Of a stretch of DNA of 64,000 nucleotides, positions 1 to 9,379 are shown in pieces. The position numbers and the translations under genes were made by a program. This stretch comes from Legionella taurinensis (GTDB lineage Bacteria; Pseudomonadota; Gammaproteobacteria; Legionellales; Legionellaceae). The stretch spans positions 2,830,001 to 2,894,000 of the forward strand of contig NZ_UGOZ01000001.1 in NCBI RefSeq assembly GCF_900452865.1, read 5' to 3'. The notes under the pieces were generated by a model. That model was not told the DNA's origin, made no database searches, and saw nothing but the letters and a program-made list of their open reading frames with translations. How positions within the stretch are numbered: the stretch's first letter is position 1; each line of letters starts with the position of its first letter.

Positions 1-2
1 GT

Positions 3-1358
3 TTTAAAATTTACCTTATTGACGAAGTGCATATGCTGTCGCAGCATAGTTTCAATGCCCTGTTAAAAACACTGGAAGAACCGCCGGCTCATGTTAAATT
101 CCTTTTGGCAACGACCGATCCGCAAAAATTACCCGTGACTATTCTGTCCCGCTGCCTGCAGTTTAATCTTCATCATTTATCACCTGAATTGATTGGCCAG
201 CAATTGCAATACATTGTCGACCAGGAAAAGCAACCCTGCGAACCGCAAGCCCTTGCCTTACTGGCAAAAGCGGCGAAAGGCAGTATGCGGGATGCTTTAA
301 GCCTGCTGGATCAGGTCATTGCCAGCGCCGATAACCTGCTCACAGCCCAAAAGGTGAAGTCGCTTTTGGGTTATACGCAACAGGATTATGCGCTTCCGCT
401 TTTGCAGGCATTGATTCACCATGACGCCCCAGCCCTGATTCAGTTAAGCCGCACCATTGCGCGTGAAGGCGGGCATTTTGCTTATGTGCTGAATGAAATG
501 TTGGACTACCTGCATCAGATGACCCTGTGTCAGGCTCTTGCGGGCGAACACCCCCTGCTGCAAAGCCCTGAAGCCATCAAGGCATTGGCGCAACAGGTGT
601 CGGCAGAAGACACTCAACTGTTTTATCAAATCGCGCTGAAGGGCTTGGAAGATATGCCGCTTGCGCCCACGCAAACCATAGGGTTTGAAATGACGCTGCT
701 GCGGATGCTGGCATTCAAGCCGGCAGGCAAAAGCCCTTTGCCTCCGCTGGCGCATGAAATACCGGCCGCGTCAGAACAAGCATTGCCGGTGATCGACCCA
801 GGCAGCCCATGCACGGCCGGACAAGCCGCCCGTCCCCTGTCGCCGGCAAACCCGCCACCGCTTCAGCCTGAAGATAGGCCGCCTGTTCCTGATGAGCCGT
901 CTTTTGATCCAGGCATGCCGGTGGTGAATGAGGCAGCCGTAACGGAAGAACCGCAACCAACCGAATCCAGTGACTTGCGCTGGGACACCCTTCTGCCGCG
1001 CTTAAAATTAAGCGGTCTGGCGCAAAACGCGGTGGAAAATGCGGAATTGATCAGTAAGAATGGCCGCAACCTGGTTTTGCGGGTGGATAAAGGCCATCAA
1101 TCGCTGTTTACTCCCGCCATTCAACAACGCATTGAGCAGGCCTTATCCCAGTTTTATGGTGAATCCATCAAGCTGACCCTGAATACAGACGGTCCTACGC
1201 AAGCCACGCCAGCTCAAAAAAAACAGCAGGCTCAGCAGGTGCGCATGGAAATGGCCGAAAACAGCTTGCAGAACGATCCTTTTTTACTTGAGCTGCAACA
1301 GCAATTTTCAGCGGAAGTGGTTAAAAATTCTATTGTGCCCGCTGAAGATCCATTATAA
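3..1358 (+). CDS. dnaX: DNA polymerase III subunit gamma/tau, 5' end outside the window
   Basis: This is the 3' part of the clamp-loader gene; the window opens inside the AAA+ module. The first visible residues cross the Walker B box (IDEVHML), followed by SFNALLKTLEEPP and the sensor 1/arginine-finger region (TTDPQKLPVTILSRC). The lid and collar follow up to about visible residue 225. Then comes a Pro/Ala-rich linker and a C-terminal tau region, which in this family contacts the polymerase alpha subunit and DnaB. The frame is open from base 3 and ends in TAA at 1356-1358. It lies 29 bases before ybaB, in the dnaX-ybaB-recR order common in gammaproteobacteria. Whether a shorter gamma form is made cannot be seen here. 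Confidence 0.96.
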   Translation, partial: FKIYLIDEVHMLSQHSFNALLKTLEEPPAHVKFLLATTDPQKLPVTILSRCLQFNLHHLSPELIGQQLQYIVDQEKQPCEPQALALLAKAAKGSMRDALSLLDQVIASADNLLTAQKVKSLLGYTQQDYALPLLQALIHHDAPALIQLSRTIAREGGHFAYVLNEMLDYLHQMTLCQALAGEHPLLQSPEAIKALAQQVSAEDTQLFYQIALKGLEDMPLAPTQTIGFEMTLLRMLAFKPAGKSPLPPLAHEIPAASEQALPVIDPGSPCTAGQAARPLSPANPPPLQPEDRPPVPDEPSFDPGMPVVNEAAVTEEPQPTESSDLRWDTLLPRLKLSGLAQNAVENAELISKNGRNLVLRVDKGHQSLFTPAIQQRIEQALSQFYGESIKLTLNTDGPTQATPAQKKQQAQQVRMEMAENSLQNDPFLLELQQQFSAEVVKNSIVPAEDPL

Positions 1359-1387
1359 TTAATTTACAACACGATTGAGAGGTAACG

Positions 1388-1732
1388 ATGGATATTAATC
1401 AAAATCTGGGCAATCTGATGAAAGAAGCCCAAAAAATGCAACAACGCATGCAGGAAGCCCAGCAGCAATTAAGTCAATTAGTTGTTGAAGGGGAAGCCGG
1501 CAGCGGCTCATTGAAAGTACGGGTTAAAATGAATGGCCGCCATGATGTCACCGAAGTCCGAATTGGCCAGGCGCTGATGGAAGAAGACGTTGAAATGGTA
1601 GAAGATTTAGTCGCAGCCGCATTCAACAATGCTGTCCGCAAAGTTGAAGTTGCCTCTAAAGAGAAGATAAGCCAACTCACCGCCGGGCTTAACATCCCAA
1701 CTGACTTTCTGAAAGACAAAGACGGGGAATAA
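1388..1732 (+). CDS. ybaB: YbaB/EbfC family nucleoid-associated protein
   Basis: A 114-residue protein of normal length for the YbaB/EbfC family, small dimeric DNA-binding proteins that coat the nucleoid. The N-terminus is a long polar helix rich in Gln, Met and Lys ([18 protein letters not shown]). It is followed by the family core with the [18 protein letters not shown] segment and a C-terminal helix. A GAGAGGTAACG ribosome binding site precedes the ATG. The gene lies between dnaX and recR with short gaps on both sides, so the three are probably co-transcribed. Its cellular role in Legionella is inferred from the family only. Confidence 0.95.
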   Translation: MDINQNLGNLMKEAQKMQQRMQEAQQQLSQLVVEGEAGSGSLKVRVKMNGRHDVTEVRIGQALMEEDVEMVEDLVAAAFNNAVRKVEVASKEKISQLTAGLNIPTDFLKDKDGE

Positions 1733-1740
1733 TCGGCGTC

Positions 1741-2334
1741 ATGAGTGCGTTGAATCGTCTAATCGATGCCTTACGCTGCCTGCCGGGTGTTGGGCCAAAA
1801 TCCGCGCAGCGTATGGTCTATCATCTGCTTAGGCATCAAAGGCAGCGCGGGCTGCATTTGGCCGCGTGCCTTGAAGAAGCCATGCAGAAAATTAGCCATT
1901 GCCAACGCTGCAACAATTACACCGAAAACATGCTTTGCCACTTGTGCACTAATTCCAATCGCGATTTCAGCCAGCTTTGCGTGGTTGAAAGCCCTGCCGA
2001 TGTATCCGCCATTGAACAAAGCAATGCGTTTAGCGGCGGTTATTTTGTCTTGATGGGAAAAATTTCACCGCTCGATGGCTTGGGTCCGGATGACATCGGT
2101 TTACCCAAACTTGTTGATTTAATCGCGCGTGAAAAAATTAATGAGGTTATCCTGGCCTTAAGCCCTTCGGTGGAAGGACAAACCACGGTGCATTTTATTC
2201 ATGAATTGCTCAGGCCCATCGGGGTGCGGATCAGTCAATTGGCGCATGGCATTCCTTCAGGCGGAGAGCTGGAATTTCTCGATGGCAATACCATAGGTAG
2301 CGCATTAAAGAATCGGGCAGCCGTGCATGTCTAG
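1741..2334 (+). CDS. recR: Recombination mediator protein RecR
   Basis: A 197-residue RecR, the usual length. RecR works with RecO and RecF to load RecA onto gapped DNA. The N-terminal helix-hairpin-helix is visible (LPGVGPKSAQRM). It is followed by a four-cysteine zinc finger (CQRCNNYTENMLCHLC) and a Toprim domain starting at LCVVESPADVSAIE. The C-terminus has the conserved THLAHG-like segment (SQLAHGIPSGGELEFLD). It starts 8 bases after the ybaB stop codon and its own end overlaps the start of the DUF547 gene by 8 bases. Confidence 0.97.
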   Translation: MSALNRLIDALRCLPGVGPKSAQRMVYHLLRHQRQRGLHLAACLEEAMQKISHCQRCNNYTENMLCHLCTNSNRDFSQLCVVESPADVSAIEQSNAFSGGYFVLMGKISPLDGLGPDDIGLPKLVDLIAREKINEVILALSPSVEGQTTVHFIHELLRPIGVRISQLAHGIPSGGELEFLDGNTIGSALKNRAAVHV

Positions 2335-3166
2335 ATTCAAGGCCGTAGTCGTCTGTGGGTTTTATTTTTTAATGTTTTGTACGTTCAGCACACAGGCAGC
2401 GTTTAACAAAAGTCTGTGGCCTATCTGGGAAGTTAATAATCCTCTCTCGACGGCCGTCATTGACCACAGCGACTGGCAAACCCTGCTGAATCAATGCGTG
2501 GTGACCAACGACGAAGGAATTAACCTGGTCGATTATGCTCACCTGACGCCTAAACAGCATGAACGGCTTAAACGCTACATTAATCAATTATCAAAAATCG
2601 ATATTGATGCCTACAACCGCGACGAGCAACTGGCTTTCTGGATTAACTTATACAATGCCCTTACCGTCAGCATCGTGGCCGATTACTACCCGGTGAGCAG
2701 CATAGAAGACATTAATATATCTCCCGGCCTGTTCAGCATTGGCCCCTGGGGAGCAAAGATCATTACCATCAACGGCACTCCTCTGTCTCTGGATGAAATT
2801 CATAACCGCATTATCCGTCCCATCTGGAATGATCCGCGCACCCATTACGCCATTAACAATGGCTCCATCGGTGCTGCGAATTTAAGTAAAAAGGCTTACC
2901 TGGGCAAAACCATCGAACAGCAGCTTAATAATGCTGCAATGGAATACATCAACTCCCTGCGAGGCGTTCAAGTCATTGAAGGCAAGCTCATCGTCTCGAA
3001 AATCTACGAATGGTTCAGCGATGATTTTGGAGGCACCAAACTGGATATCATTAATCACATTAAATACTATGCCCGCGAACCTTTAAAAAGCCAGCTAAAG
3101 CATGTCAATACCATTGAGAATTACATGTACAACTGGCATCTCAACAGCACAGTCGACCCATCGTGA
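2327..3166 (+). CDS. DUF547 domain protein with signal peptide
   Basis: A 279-residue protein with a hydrophobic N-terminal segment (residues 5-24, ending at TQAA), so it is probably exported. The body matches the DUF547 family, with the characteristic AFWINLYNALTVSIVADYYP block near residues 104-125 and the GTPLSLDEIHNRIIRP and THYAINNGS blocks after it. The biochemical function of DUF547 is unknown. The ATG overlaps the end of recR by 8 bases. Its stop codon overlaps the GTG of the next gene, so it is probably translated together with the sulfatase-like protein and may act with it in the envelope; that link is inference. Confidence 0.85.
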   Translation: MSRFKAVVVCGFYFLMFCTFSTQAAFNKSLWPIWEVNNPLSTAVIDHSDWQTLLNQCVVTNDEGINLVDYAHLTPKQHERLKRYINQLSKIDIDAYNRDEQLAFWINLYNALTVSIVADYYPVSSIEDINISPGLFSIGPWGAKIITINGTPLSLDEIHNRIIRPIWNDPRTHYAINNGSIGAANLSKKAYLGKTIEQQLNNAAMEYINSLRGVQVIEGKLIVSKIYEWFSDDFGGTKLDIINHIKYYAREPLKSQLKHVNTIENYMYNWHLNSTVDPS

Positions 3167-5202
3167 AGAGAAAAGACCCCACCGCGTATTGGCATTATTT
3201 CAACCATTTTTTCCTTTTTAATTTAGTCTTTTTAGGGTTGCAGTTTGCCTACATTTTAAGCTTAGGCAGCAGTTTTTTGCATGCCATCCCGTTGCCTTTC
3301 CAAGTCTATTTTGAAATGGCGCTCACAGGCGGCCTGCAAGTGGCGCTGCATGCACTGCTGGCCTTACTTCAGGCCTTCTGGTTATTGGCTATCCTGGCCG
3401 GCAAACGCCTGGAGGATAACCACCGCCTGCTCATGCTGCTCTATGCCCTGACCATTCTCTGGGTTCTTTGCCTTAATTGTTATTTCTTTCCTTTAAGTGA
3501 ATTCAGCCGCCTGTTTTTACCGCCCATCCCCCTGACATTGATTCGATGGCTGCTTCTTGCCTTGTCTGCTTTTTTCCTACTGTTAACTTTGCTGGGTTTG
3601 GCGAGACTCATCCGAAAACAGCCGCGGATGGCAGCGGCCCTGTTGACAACGGGGTTAGCGTTCTCGCTTTTTATTATTCTCCCTGAACATGAAGCCGTTG
3701 CAGAAGGCCCTGCCAGCACGCGGCCGAATATCATTATCATTGGCGTTGATTCCTTCAGTGCTGAACGCCTCAATGCAACAGAAACACCAACCCTTTTCCA
3801 CTTTATTAATCAAAGCGTACACTTTACTGACACCATCAGCCCCTTAGCCCGTACCTACCCCGCCTGGTCAAGTATTTTGACCGGCTTATACCCCATTCAT
3901 CATCAGGCAAGGGAAAACTTAACGCCCGCCCAATTGGTTAAAAGCTCAGCCAGTATTGTCTGGCCGTTGCGGCAGGCAGGCTATTACACTCTTTTTGCCA
4001 CGGATGACAGACGGTTTAATACGCTGGATAAGGAGTTTGGTTTTCAGGAAATCATAGGCCCCAAAACCGGAATTAATGACGCGCTGATTGGTACATTTAA
4101 TGATTTTCCCCTGAGTAATCTGCTGGTTAATTTTAAATTAAGCCGCTGGCTTTTTCCCTATAACCACTTAAACCGTGCCAGCCATTACACCTATTATCCA
4201 GCTACTTTTGATAAAGCACTGGCAGAGCGAATTGAGGCTGCACAAACCCGGCAACCGATTTTTCTGGCCGTCCATTTCACCCTGCCGCACTGGCCCTATG
4301 CCTGGGCACAGTCTTTACCGGCCGAGGTCGGGGACGAATACAGTGTCATGGAGCGGGGTAGTCTTTATCATGCCGCCGTCCGACAGACTGACGAGCAAAT
4401 CGGGCGATTATTCGCACAGCTTCAAAAAGGGGGTTACCTTAAAAACAGTCTGGTTATCGTCTTAAGTGATCATGGCGAAGCCCTGTATGAAGAAGGCAGC
4501 CGTAAAACCAGCCTCGAGGGCTACCAGGGTAAGAAGCCCAGCCTGCTGGCCAGTTATTTTTCCCGCAAGACGTCAACCGAGTTGCAACGCAGCGCCGGTC
4601 ATGGTTCGGATTTACTCAGTCCCTCCCAGTACACCTGCCTGCTTGGCATGAAAATAACCAAAGATAACCGCCCCCTGACGCCGGCAAAAACCATCAGCAC
4701 CCGTGTCGCCCTGATTGATTTAGCACCGACCATTGCCGCTTTTGTCGGCCTGCCTGAAAAACTAAAAACAGACGGTCTCTCCCTGTTACCAAGCCTGTTA
4801 AGTTCCAGTGAGCCTCCCGCCAATCGTGTGTTCATGCTGGAAAGCGGCATGCTTCCCAATCAATTCATTTCTCGGGAAAAAGCGAGGCTATATGGGATTC
4901 TTTTATTTCGCGTTAATCCGGAAAATGGCTTGCTGGAACTGCGCGAGGACAAGCTTGAACACATTAATGCCATGAAAATATACGGTGTTATCCAGGGCGA
5001 TTGGCTATTGGCCTTATACCCGGATGACCGATTTTATATACCGGTGCTGTTGCGTTTAAGTAACGGACAATGGACGGATAGCCTGCAGACCCCTTTTGCC
5101 AACGCCTCTCCGGCTCAGTCCCTGCTGCGGCAATTGCTGCAATTTTATGCGGACGATTTGTCAACCTACCCTGAAACCAAACCTAGCCTTCCACTTCCTT
5201 AA
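3163..5202 (+). CDS. Inner-membrane sulfatase-like hydrolase/transferase
   Basis: A 679-residue protein with about five N-terminal membrane segments (residues 15-175) and a large C-terminal domain of the alkaline phosphatase/sulfatase superfamily. Metal-site features can be seen: NIIIIGVDSFSAERL near residue 190, the ARTYPAWSSILTG block where the nucleophile is expected, HFTLPHWPY, VLSDHGEALYEEG, and HGSD near residue 482. The architecture is like the PbgA/LtaS/EptA group of envelope enzymes, but the substrate cannot be read from the sequence. It starts with GTG overlapping the preceding stop. Its last 20 bases overlap the 3' end of the convergent gene at 5183-6652. Confidence 0.82.
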   Translation: MKRKDPTAYWHYFNHFFLFNLVFLGLQFAYILSLGSSFLHAIPLPFQVYFEMALTGGLQVALHALLALLQAFWLLAILAGKRLEDNHRLLMLLYALTILWVLCLNCYFFPLSEFSRLFLPPIPLTLIRWLLLALSAFFLLLTLLGLARLIRKQPRMAAALLTTGLAFSLFIILPEHEAVAEGPASTRPNIIIIGVDSFSAERLNATETPTLFHFINQSVHFTDTISPLARTYPAWSSILTGLYPIHHQARENLTPAQLVKSSASIVWPLRQAGYYTLFATDDRRFNTLDKEFGFQEIIGPKTGINDALIGTFNDFPLSNLLVNFKLSRWLFPYNHLNRASHYTYYPATFDKALAERIEAAQTRQPIFLAVHFTLPHWPYAWAQSLPAEVGDEYSVMERGSLYHAAVRQTDEQIGRLFAQLQKGGYLKNSLVIVLSDHGEALYEEGSRKTSLEGYQGKKPSLLASYFSRKTSTELQRSAGHGSDLLSPSQYTCLLGMKITKDNRPLTPAKTISTRVALIDLAPTIAAFVGLPEKLKTDGLSLLPSLLSSSEPPANRVFMLESGMLPNQFISREKARLYGILLFRVNPENGLLELREDKLEHINAMKIYGVIQGDWLLALYPDDRFYIPVLLRLSNGQWTDSLQTPFANASPAQSLLRQLLQFYADDLSTYPETKPSLPLP

Positions 5203-6652
5203 ACAGGGCTTCAAGACGTTGGTTAATGCGCGGCGACGGTTCGGCATACAAGCTGATTACCCGTCTGAGCGCCTGCAAATTGCGCCGCCCCGGTTTCACC
5301 TTTTTCAACCCCACCTGACGCTCATAAGCCACAGTGGTCATGCCGCGCTCATCCAGTGCCTCCCGCAGTGCTTCCATAATGGTTTCAAGCACACTGTAAA
5401 CATAAAAAACCGTGTCCCTTTCCTGAAGCGTTAAAGGAGGGAAATCGGTAATCTCATGACCGTGACAAGCCGCATCCAGCGTACGCATTAGATAGGAACT
5501 GTCCTTGTTGGCAAAATAACCGTACAAATCCAGGCAATCGGTGGTCGACAAATGCTGATACAGCCGCTTCATTTGTTGATTAAAAAGCACGTTTCCCTGG
5601 GTAACGGGAAAACCGCTTGCCAACGAGGCTTTAAGCGACATGGCCGCGTCAATGAGGCGATTGGGATTAAACCAGTATTTGTAAGCCCGAAAAATGTCGG
5701 ACAGCTTCGCCTGCCCCAACCGTTCCTCCTGCTCAAGCCAGTGGGTTAGACGCCAGTCCTTGATGACCTCGGTAATCAGTCCCTGGTATTTTTTTTCAGC
5801 TTCCACGGTAATCCCTTCCGGCAACTCGCTGCCGTGAAATAGAAAATCGTGACCGCTGTGAATGCCCCGCTGCCGCAAGGCCTGCAGTAAGTGCTGATGA
5901 AAAAAAACAATAAACTGATAGAGAGTGTTGAATCGATTTCTGACTGAAATCATTTTTTCCGCATGAAGCGAAAAATCATACAGATGGCCAGGATTAATCC
6001 AATAATAAAAAATGCTGTTAATGAGTGACCGGAACTCAGGCAGAGCCAGACGATGATCCAGTTCAATCAATTGCTGATCATCAAGATGTAAAAACAGACT
6101 GCCTGACGCCGCAGTTTTTTCTCCCGCCGTGTTGGCAAACCGTGTCATTGCCCACAACCAGTCAGCCGGTGAGTCGGCTTTGATAATCTGGTCAAATAAA
6201 GTCAATAACGGCAGGTGATCAGGCTTCCCGGTTTCAGCGGGGATTGCCTGTTCGCTCCCTGCGAGCAGGCTCACCATGTCAAGGTAATGCCTTTTTACCC
6301 GGGCAAGCACAATCATTTCCTCGCTTTTGGCAGCTGGGGAAAGAAGCTGTTGCCTGCATTTAAGCAGGTTCAGGTAGCTTTCTGAAACAGTTACACTGGG
6401 GTTAAAAGCGTCCTTTTCTTCGGTGAAACGTTGGTCAGGGGTCGCCATCAACGTCATTAATTCATCGTAAAGCGCAACCAATTGCTGGCAAGATGACGCA
6501 ATGACCAAGTAATGCTCAGAAGAGAGGTGTCCGCGGGTCATTAAGCGATGCAACCTGACTTCTCCCTGGCGAATAGCAAATTTAATCTTCGCTTTATTGC
6601 GGCTGGCATTATCAACCAACCAGCTCAAACCCAATCGATTAAAAAGAGGCAT
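5183..6652 (-). CDS. Uncharacterised 489-residue protein
   Basis: I do not recognise this protein. It is predicted to be largely helical and soluble, with no signal peptide, membrane segment or nucleotide-binding motif visible. A strong ribosome binding site (GGAGGAACGGG) precedes the ATG at 6652, so the gene is likely expressed. It is convergent with the sulfatase-like gene and overlaps it by 20 bases. The last 40 residues are basic (KKVKPGRRNLQALRR). A secreted effector is one possibility in Legionella, but there is no specific evidence for it here. Confidence 0.7.
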   Translation of the reverse strand: MPLFNRLGLSWLVDNASRNKAKIKFAIRQGEVRLHRLMTRGHLSSEHYLVIASSCQQLVALYDELMTLMATPDQRFTEEKDAFNPSVTVSESYLNLLKCRQQLLSPAAKSEEMIVLARVKRHYLDMVSLLAGSEQAIPAETGKPDHLPLLTLFDQIIKADSPADWLWAMTRFANTAGEKTAASGSLFLHLDDQQLIELDHRLALPEFRSLINSIFYYWINPGHLYDFSLHAEKMISVRNRFNTLYQFIVFFHQHLLQALRQRGIHSGHDFLFHGSELPEGITVEAEKKYQGLITEVIKDWRLTHWLEQEERLGQAKLSDIFRAYKYWFNPNRLIDAAMSLKASLASGFPVTQGNVLFNQQMKRLYQHLSTTDCLDLYGYFANKDSSYLMRTLDAACHGHEITDFPPLTLQERDTVFYVYSVLETIMEALREALDERGMTTVAYERQVGLKKVKPGRRNLQALRRVISLYAEPSPRINQRLEALFKEVEG

Positions 6653-6779
6653 CCCGTTCCTCCGGCATCAGATAAGGCTTAAACGCTTACAGCGCGTTAA
6701 TTTCATCATAGCAGGAAATGATTGGATTTACTTGCCATCTTCTTCTAGGATCTAAATAAAGCTGGCAGAGAAGTGATGA

Positions 6780-7163
6780 ATGAACATGAAGCCCCCACGA
6801 TTTGAGGAGTTTTTGGCTAAAAAAGTAGCTAACGGCCAACTGGCTCCGGAATTACTGCCCGAACTCGTTGGTAAGGAAAGTGCCAATCGCATCCTGGATA
6901 ACAGCATGAATGCCCAGGGAGCACCGGCCATAGGCGGCGGACACATTGCCGTTCAGCATGGCGCCATCAGTGAAATACTAGGTAAGATCCCGGACCAAAA
7001 AGACCGATTAAGCATGGAAAAGGAACTCGTGGATACTCTCAATCTGGAATCATTTAACGCCCAACAGGATAACCTTGAATCCACCCTTCAAAATCAGGAG
7101 CCCGTTTCCGAGAACCTTGAGAATGAAGACAACGTCGACGATCATCGGTCGAAACCGCGCTAG
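6780..7163 (+). CDS. Small acidic uncharacterised protein
   Basis: A 127-residue protein without a recognised domain. The N-terminal half contains FEEFLAKKVANGQLAPELLPELVG and a Gly-rich IGGGHIAVQHG segment. The C-terminal 45 residues are polar and rich in Asn, Glu and Gln and are probably disordered. There is no signal peptide or membrane segment. The start is weakly defined: ATG at 6780 is followed by another ATG two codons later, with only a modest purine-rich stretch (AGAGAAG) upstream. It precedes the response-regulator gene by 96 bases; a TATAAT at 7204-7209 in that gap suggests the regulator has its own promoter. Confidence 0.6.
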   Translation: MNMKPPRFEEFLAKKVANGQLAPELLPELVGKESANRILDNSMNAQGAPAIGGGHIAVQHGAISEILGKIPDQKDRLSMEKELVDTLNLESFNAQQDNLESTLQNQEPVSENLENEDNVDDHRSKPR

Positions 7164-7259
7164 CGCCGGTTTAAAAAAATCGCCAAATAAAAACCTTCCG
7201 GTATATAATCGTGTCCGAAACAAAACACATCAACGAGATAGTACGGATGGAGAGATTGC

Positions 7260-7988
7260 ATGCTGCCGCATCGTAAATACCTGCTGATTATTGACGATGC
7301 TCCCAAAGACCAACGACTGGAGGAGTATTTTGCCAAATTTAACTTCAGTCTGGTTCAGTACAGCGATACCCGGCAACTGGGGCAGGAAAGCGAGCCGCCG
7401 GAAGCCTTGCTTATTAACTGGCGGCTGCTTAAGGACAATGCCTTAACAATTGATACGCTCTACCACCGTTACCCGGCGCCCATTTTAGTCATCAGCGATA
7501 ATAGCAACGAGGAAATGTGTGTCAAAATGCTGGAGGCCGGGGCGGATGACTTTTTGGTAAAACCCATCCACCCGCGTGAATTGCATGCGCGCATCAGCGC
7601 CATCAGTCGCCGCGTCCAGCGCTTTGCCGATGAGGTGGAACAGGAAAAAGAAATCCTGGCTTTCGCCAACTGGCGTCTTTACCCTTCTTCCCGGCAAATA
7701 TTTGATGAACATCACCAGGAACTGCAACTCAGCGCCGGCGAGTATGATTTATTGCTGGCTTTTGTCAGGCAGCCGCAGCAGATCCTCGGACGTGAATTCC
7801 TGTTGCAGATTACCAAAAACAGCGATCTGAATCCCTTTGATCGCCGCATTGACGTGCAAATCAGCCGCCTGCGTCAAAAAATCGAAACTGACGCGAAAAA
7901 ACCTGCACTGATAAAAACCATCCGTAATGGCGGCTACCTGTTTACTGCGCGCGTGCTGTCGCTTAAGGAAGGGACGGAAAGTAAATAA
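7260..7988 (+). CDS. OmpR-family response regulator with degenerate receiver
   Basis: A 242-residue two-domain regulator. Residues 5-120 form a receiver domain with the acidic pair D12-D13, the switch serine near residue 79 (LVISD) and the conserved lysine K101 (FLVKPIHP). The phospho-acceptor position reads LLINWRLL, so the aspartate is replaced by N53. Residues 135-235 form a winged-helix DNA-binding domain of the OmpR type (LSAGEYDLLLAFVRQP, GREFLL, DVQISRLRQKIE, IKTIRNGGYLF). No histidine kinase gene is adjacent. By known behaviour of such variants, it may bind DNA without phosphorylation or respond to another signal. A TATAAT at 7204-7209 is a likely -10 element. Confidence 0.88.
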   Translation: MLPHRKYLLIIDDAPKDQRLEEYFAKFNFSLVQYSDTRQLGQESEPPEALLINWRLLKDNALTIDTLYHRYPAPILVISDNSNEEMCVKMLEAGADDFLVKPIHPRELHARISAISRRVQRFADEVEQEKEILAFANWRLYPSSRQIFDEHHQELQLSAGEYDLLLAFVRQPQQILGREFLLQITKNSDLNPFDRRIDVQISRLRQKIETDAKKPALIKTIRNGGYLFTARVLSLKEGTESK

Positions 7989-8010
7989 TCCCTTCCTGAC
8001 TGCAAGCCGG

Positions 8011-9231
8011 TTAGTGGGTCATAGCCGGTTGCCTGACCTTTTCCAGTCCCAGTTGCTCCCTCAAATTATAATTTCCACCAACTTTTACTGTTTGGGTATA
8101 AACCACGCCCATCTGCTCACGTGCTTCCGCAAGTATCTCATGAAGCTCACCCAGCTGATCGACAGCGCGGGCTTTCTTCTCAAAACAATCTAAATTGTCT
8201 TCCATGGCGTCAATTAACGCCTGAGCAAAATGTTGCGGTGTATCGATCGTATGGCCATTTTTGGCTTTGCGATCATTATCCACCGACGTGCCAGTCCCTT
8301 CACGGTCGCAGAGTTGATAACGCTCGATTTGCATTAATAACCTCGAAGCGATAGCTACGCGCGCTTCCTGCAGATCCTTGTTGTAAAAAAATCCACGGTT
8401 AATCGCCTTATAGCGTTGTGATACGTCGCCACTGTGGTCATTTTCTGCCACAACTTCGTCAAGCAATCTGGCGCGGCGGCTTAAATAATCCTCAAGTCTT
8501 ACGATAAGCTGCTCTCTTACCTTTTCAAGCTGGAAAGCAGAACCCACGTGGTTTAAAGCCGTTCCAGTATTCAATTTCTGGGTTGCAAAGACGGCAGGAA
8601 TATCCTCTTCAAATAAATTACAGATGGCGGAATCCGAGAGCTTTCCTTTGGTCACCACACCCAGCGCCGTGAACACGCGCGCACTGTACGCGACGGAGGC
8701 GATAACCGCGGAGACGGTTTTGGCGGACATGATCAGATGTTGCGTTTGAGTTAGCAGTTGTTGACAGGCGGCCTGCTTTTCTACAGCAACTTTTTCGACG
8801 AGTTTCTTTTGACCCAACTGCGCGACGATGGCTAATTTTAATTCCCTCAGGTTTGGGGTTGAGACATGATTAAACGAAGGGGATAACAGTTCGTTATCGG
8901 CCCGATAAAGGTGTTCAAACGAGGTTAGTCCGGACTCCATTCGTACACCCATGGCAATCGATTCCAGATTGATATTTCCCATGATTAAATCAATCTGATG
9001 CCGCTTAAGAAAAGCGTCATTGGTCTTTCTAACCAAATGAATCGTCAACTCCTTGTTGGTGGTCTTGAGCATGGGTTGTAACTCTCTCTCCAGCTTCAAA
9101 AACGCCTCAAGGGATTTGGATGACGTATGGATTTTAGGTTGTAATTGTTTTTTGAAGCTGACACGTGAAGTAAACACCGTGGGAAAATAGCGCACTTCAC
9201 GGCTTTGAAATAATTGAAACAGGTTAGTCAT
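8011..9231 (-). CDS. Uncharacterised Legionella-type protein
   Basis: A protein of about 406 residues with no domain I can name. It is predicted to be mostly helical, with polar segments and no signal peptide or clear membrane helix, although residues 190-215 are fairly hydrophobic (SAKTVSAVIASVAYSARVF). I chose ATG at 9231 because GGA lies seven bases upstream; an ATG four codons earlier (9243) has no ribosome binding site. It is convergent with the response regulator, 22 bases apart, and divergent from the efflux operon. It could be a Dot/Icm substrate, but no signal proves that. Confidence 0.65.
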   Translation of the reverse strand: MTNLFQLFQSREVRYFPTVFTSRVSFKKQLQPKIHTSSKSLEAFLKLERELQPMLKTTNKELTIHLVRKTNDAFLKRHQIDLIMGNINLESIAMGVRMESGLTSFEHLYRADNELLSPSFNHVSTPNLRELKLAIVAQLGQKKLVEKVAVEKQAACQQLLTQTQHLIMSAKTVSAVIASVAYSARVFTALGVVTKGKLSDSAICNLFEEDIPAVFATQKLNTGTALNHVGSAFQLEKVREQLIVRLEDYLSRRARLLDEVVAENDHSGDVSQRYKAINRGFFYNKDLQEARVAIASRLLMQIERYQLCDREGTGTSVDNDRKAKNGHTIDTPQHFAQALIDAMEDNLDCFEKKARAVDQLGELHEILAEAREQMGVVYTQTVKVGGNYNLREQLGLEKVRQPAMTH

Positions 9232-9379
9232 TGATAGATCCATCTGATAAAGGGAAAACTATTCTACAAAACTTATGTGCAGCCGGCGAGGGTGTTAACC
9301 AATTGACAAGTTGATCTGATTAAAACCAATTTCATTTTGTGGTAAACTACCTGCTTCCCAACTGGATGATGGCAAAATC

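Noticed and set aside
1216-1223. Run of eight A residues in dnaX as a possible programmed frameshift site for a gamma form
   Set aside because: It lies only about 50 codons before the end and neither shifted frame meets an immediate stop, so no gamma-like product of useful length would result.
7152-7172. Imperfect palindrome across the stop codon at 7161-7163 as a terminator
   Set aside because: The stem is short and bulged and is followed by A residues rather than T residues on the plus strand.
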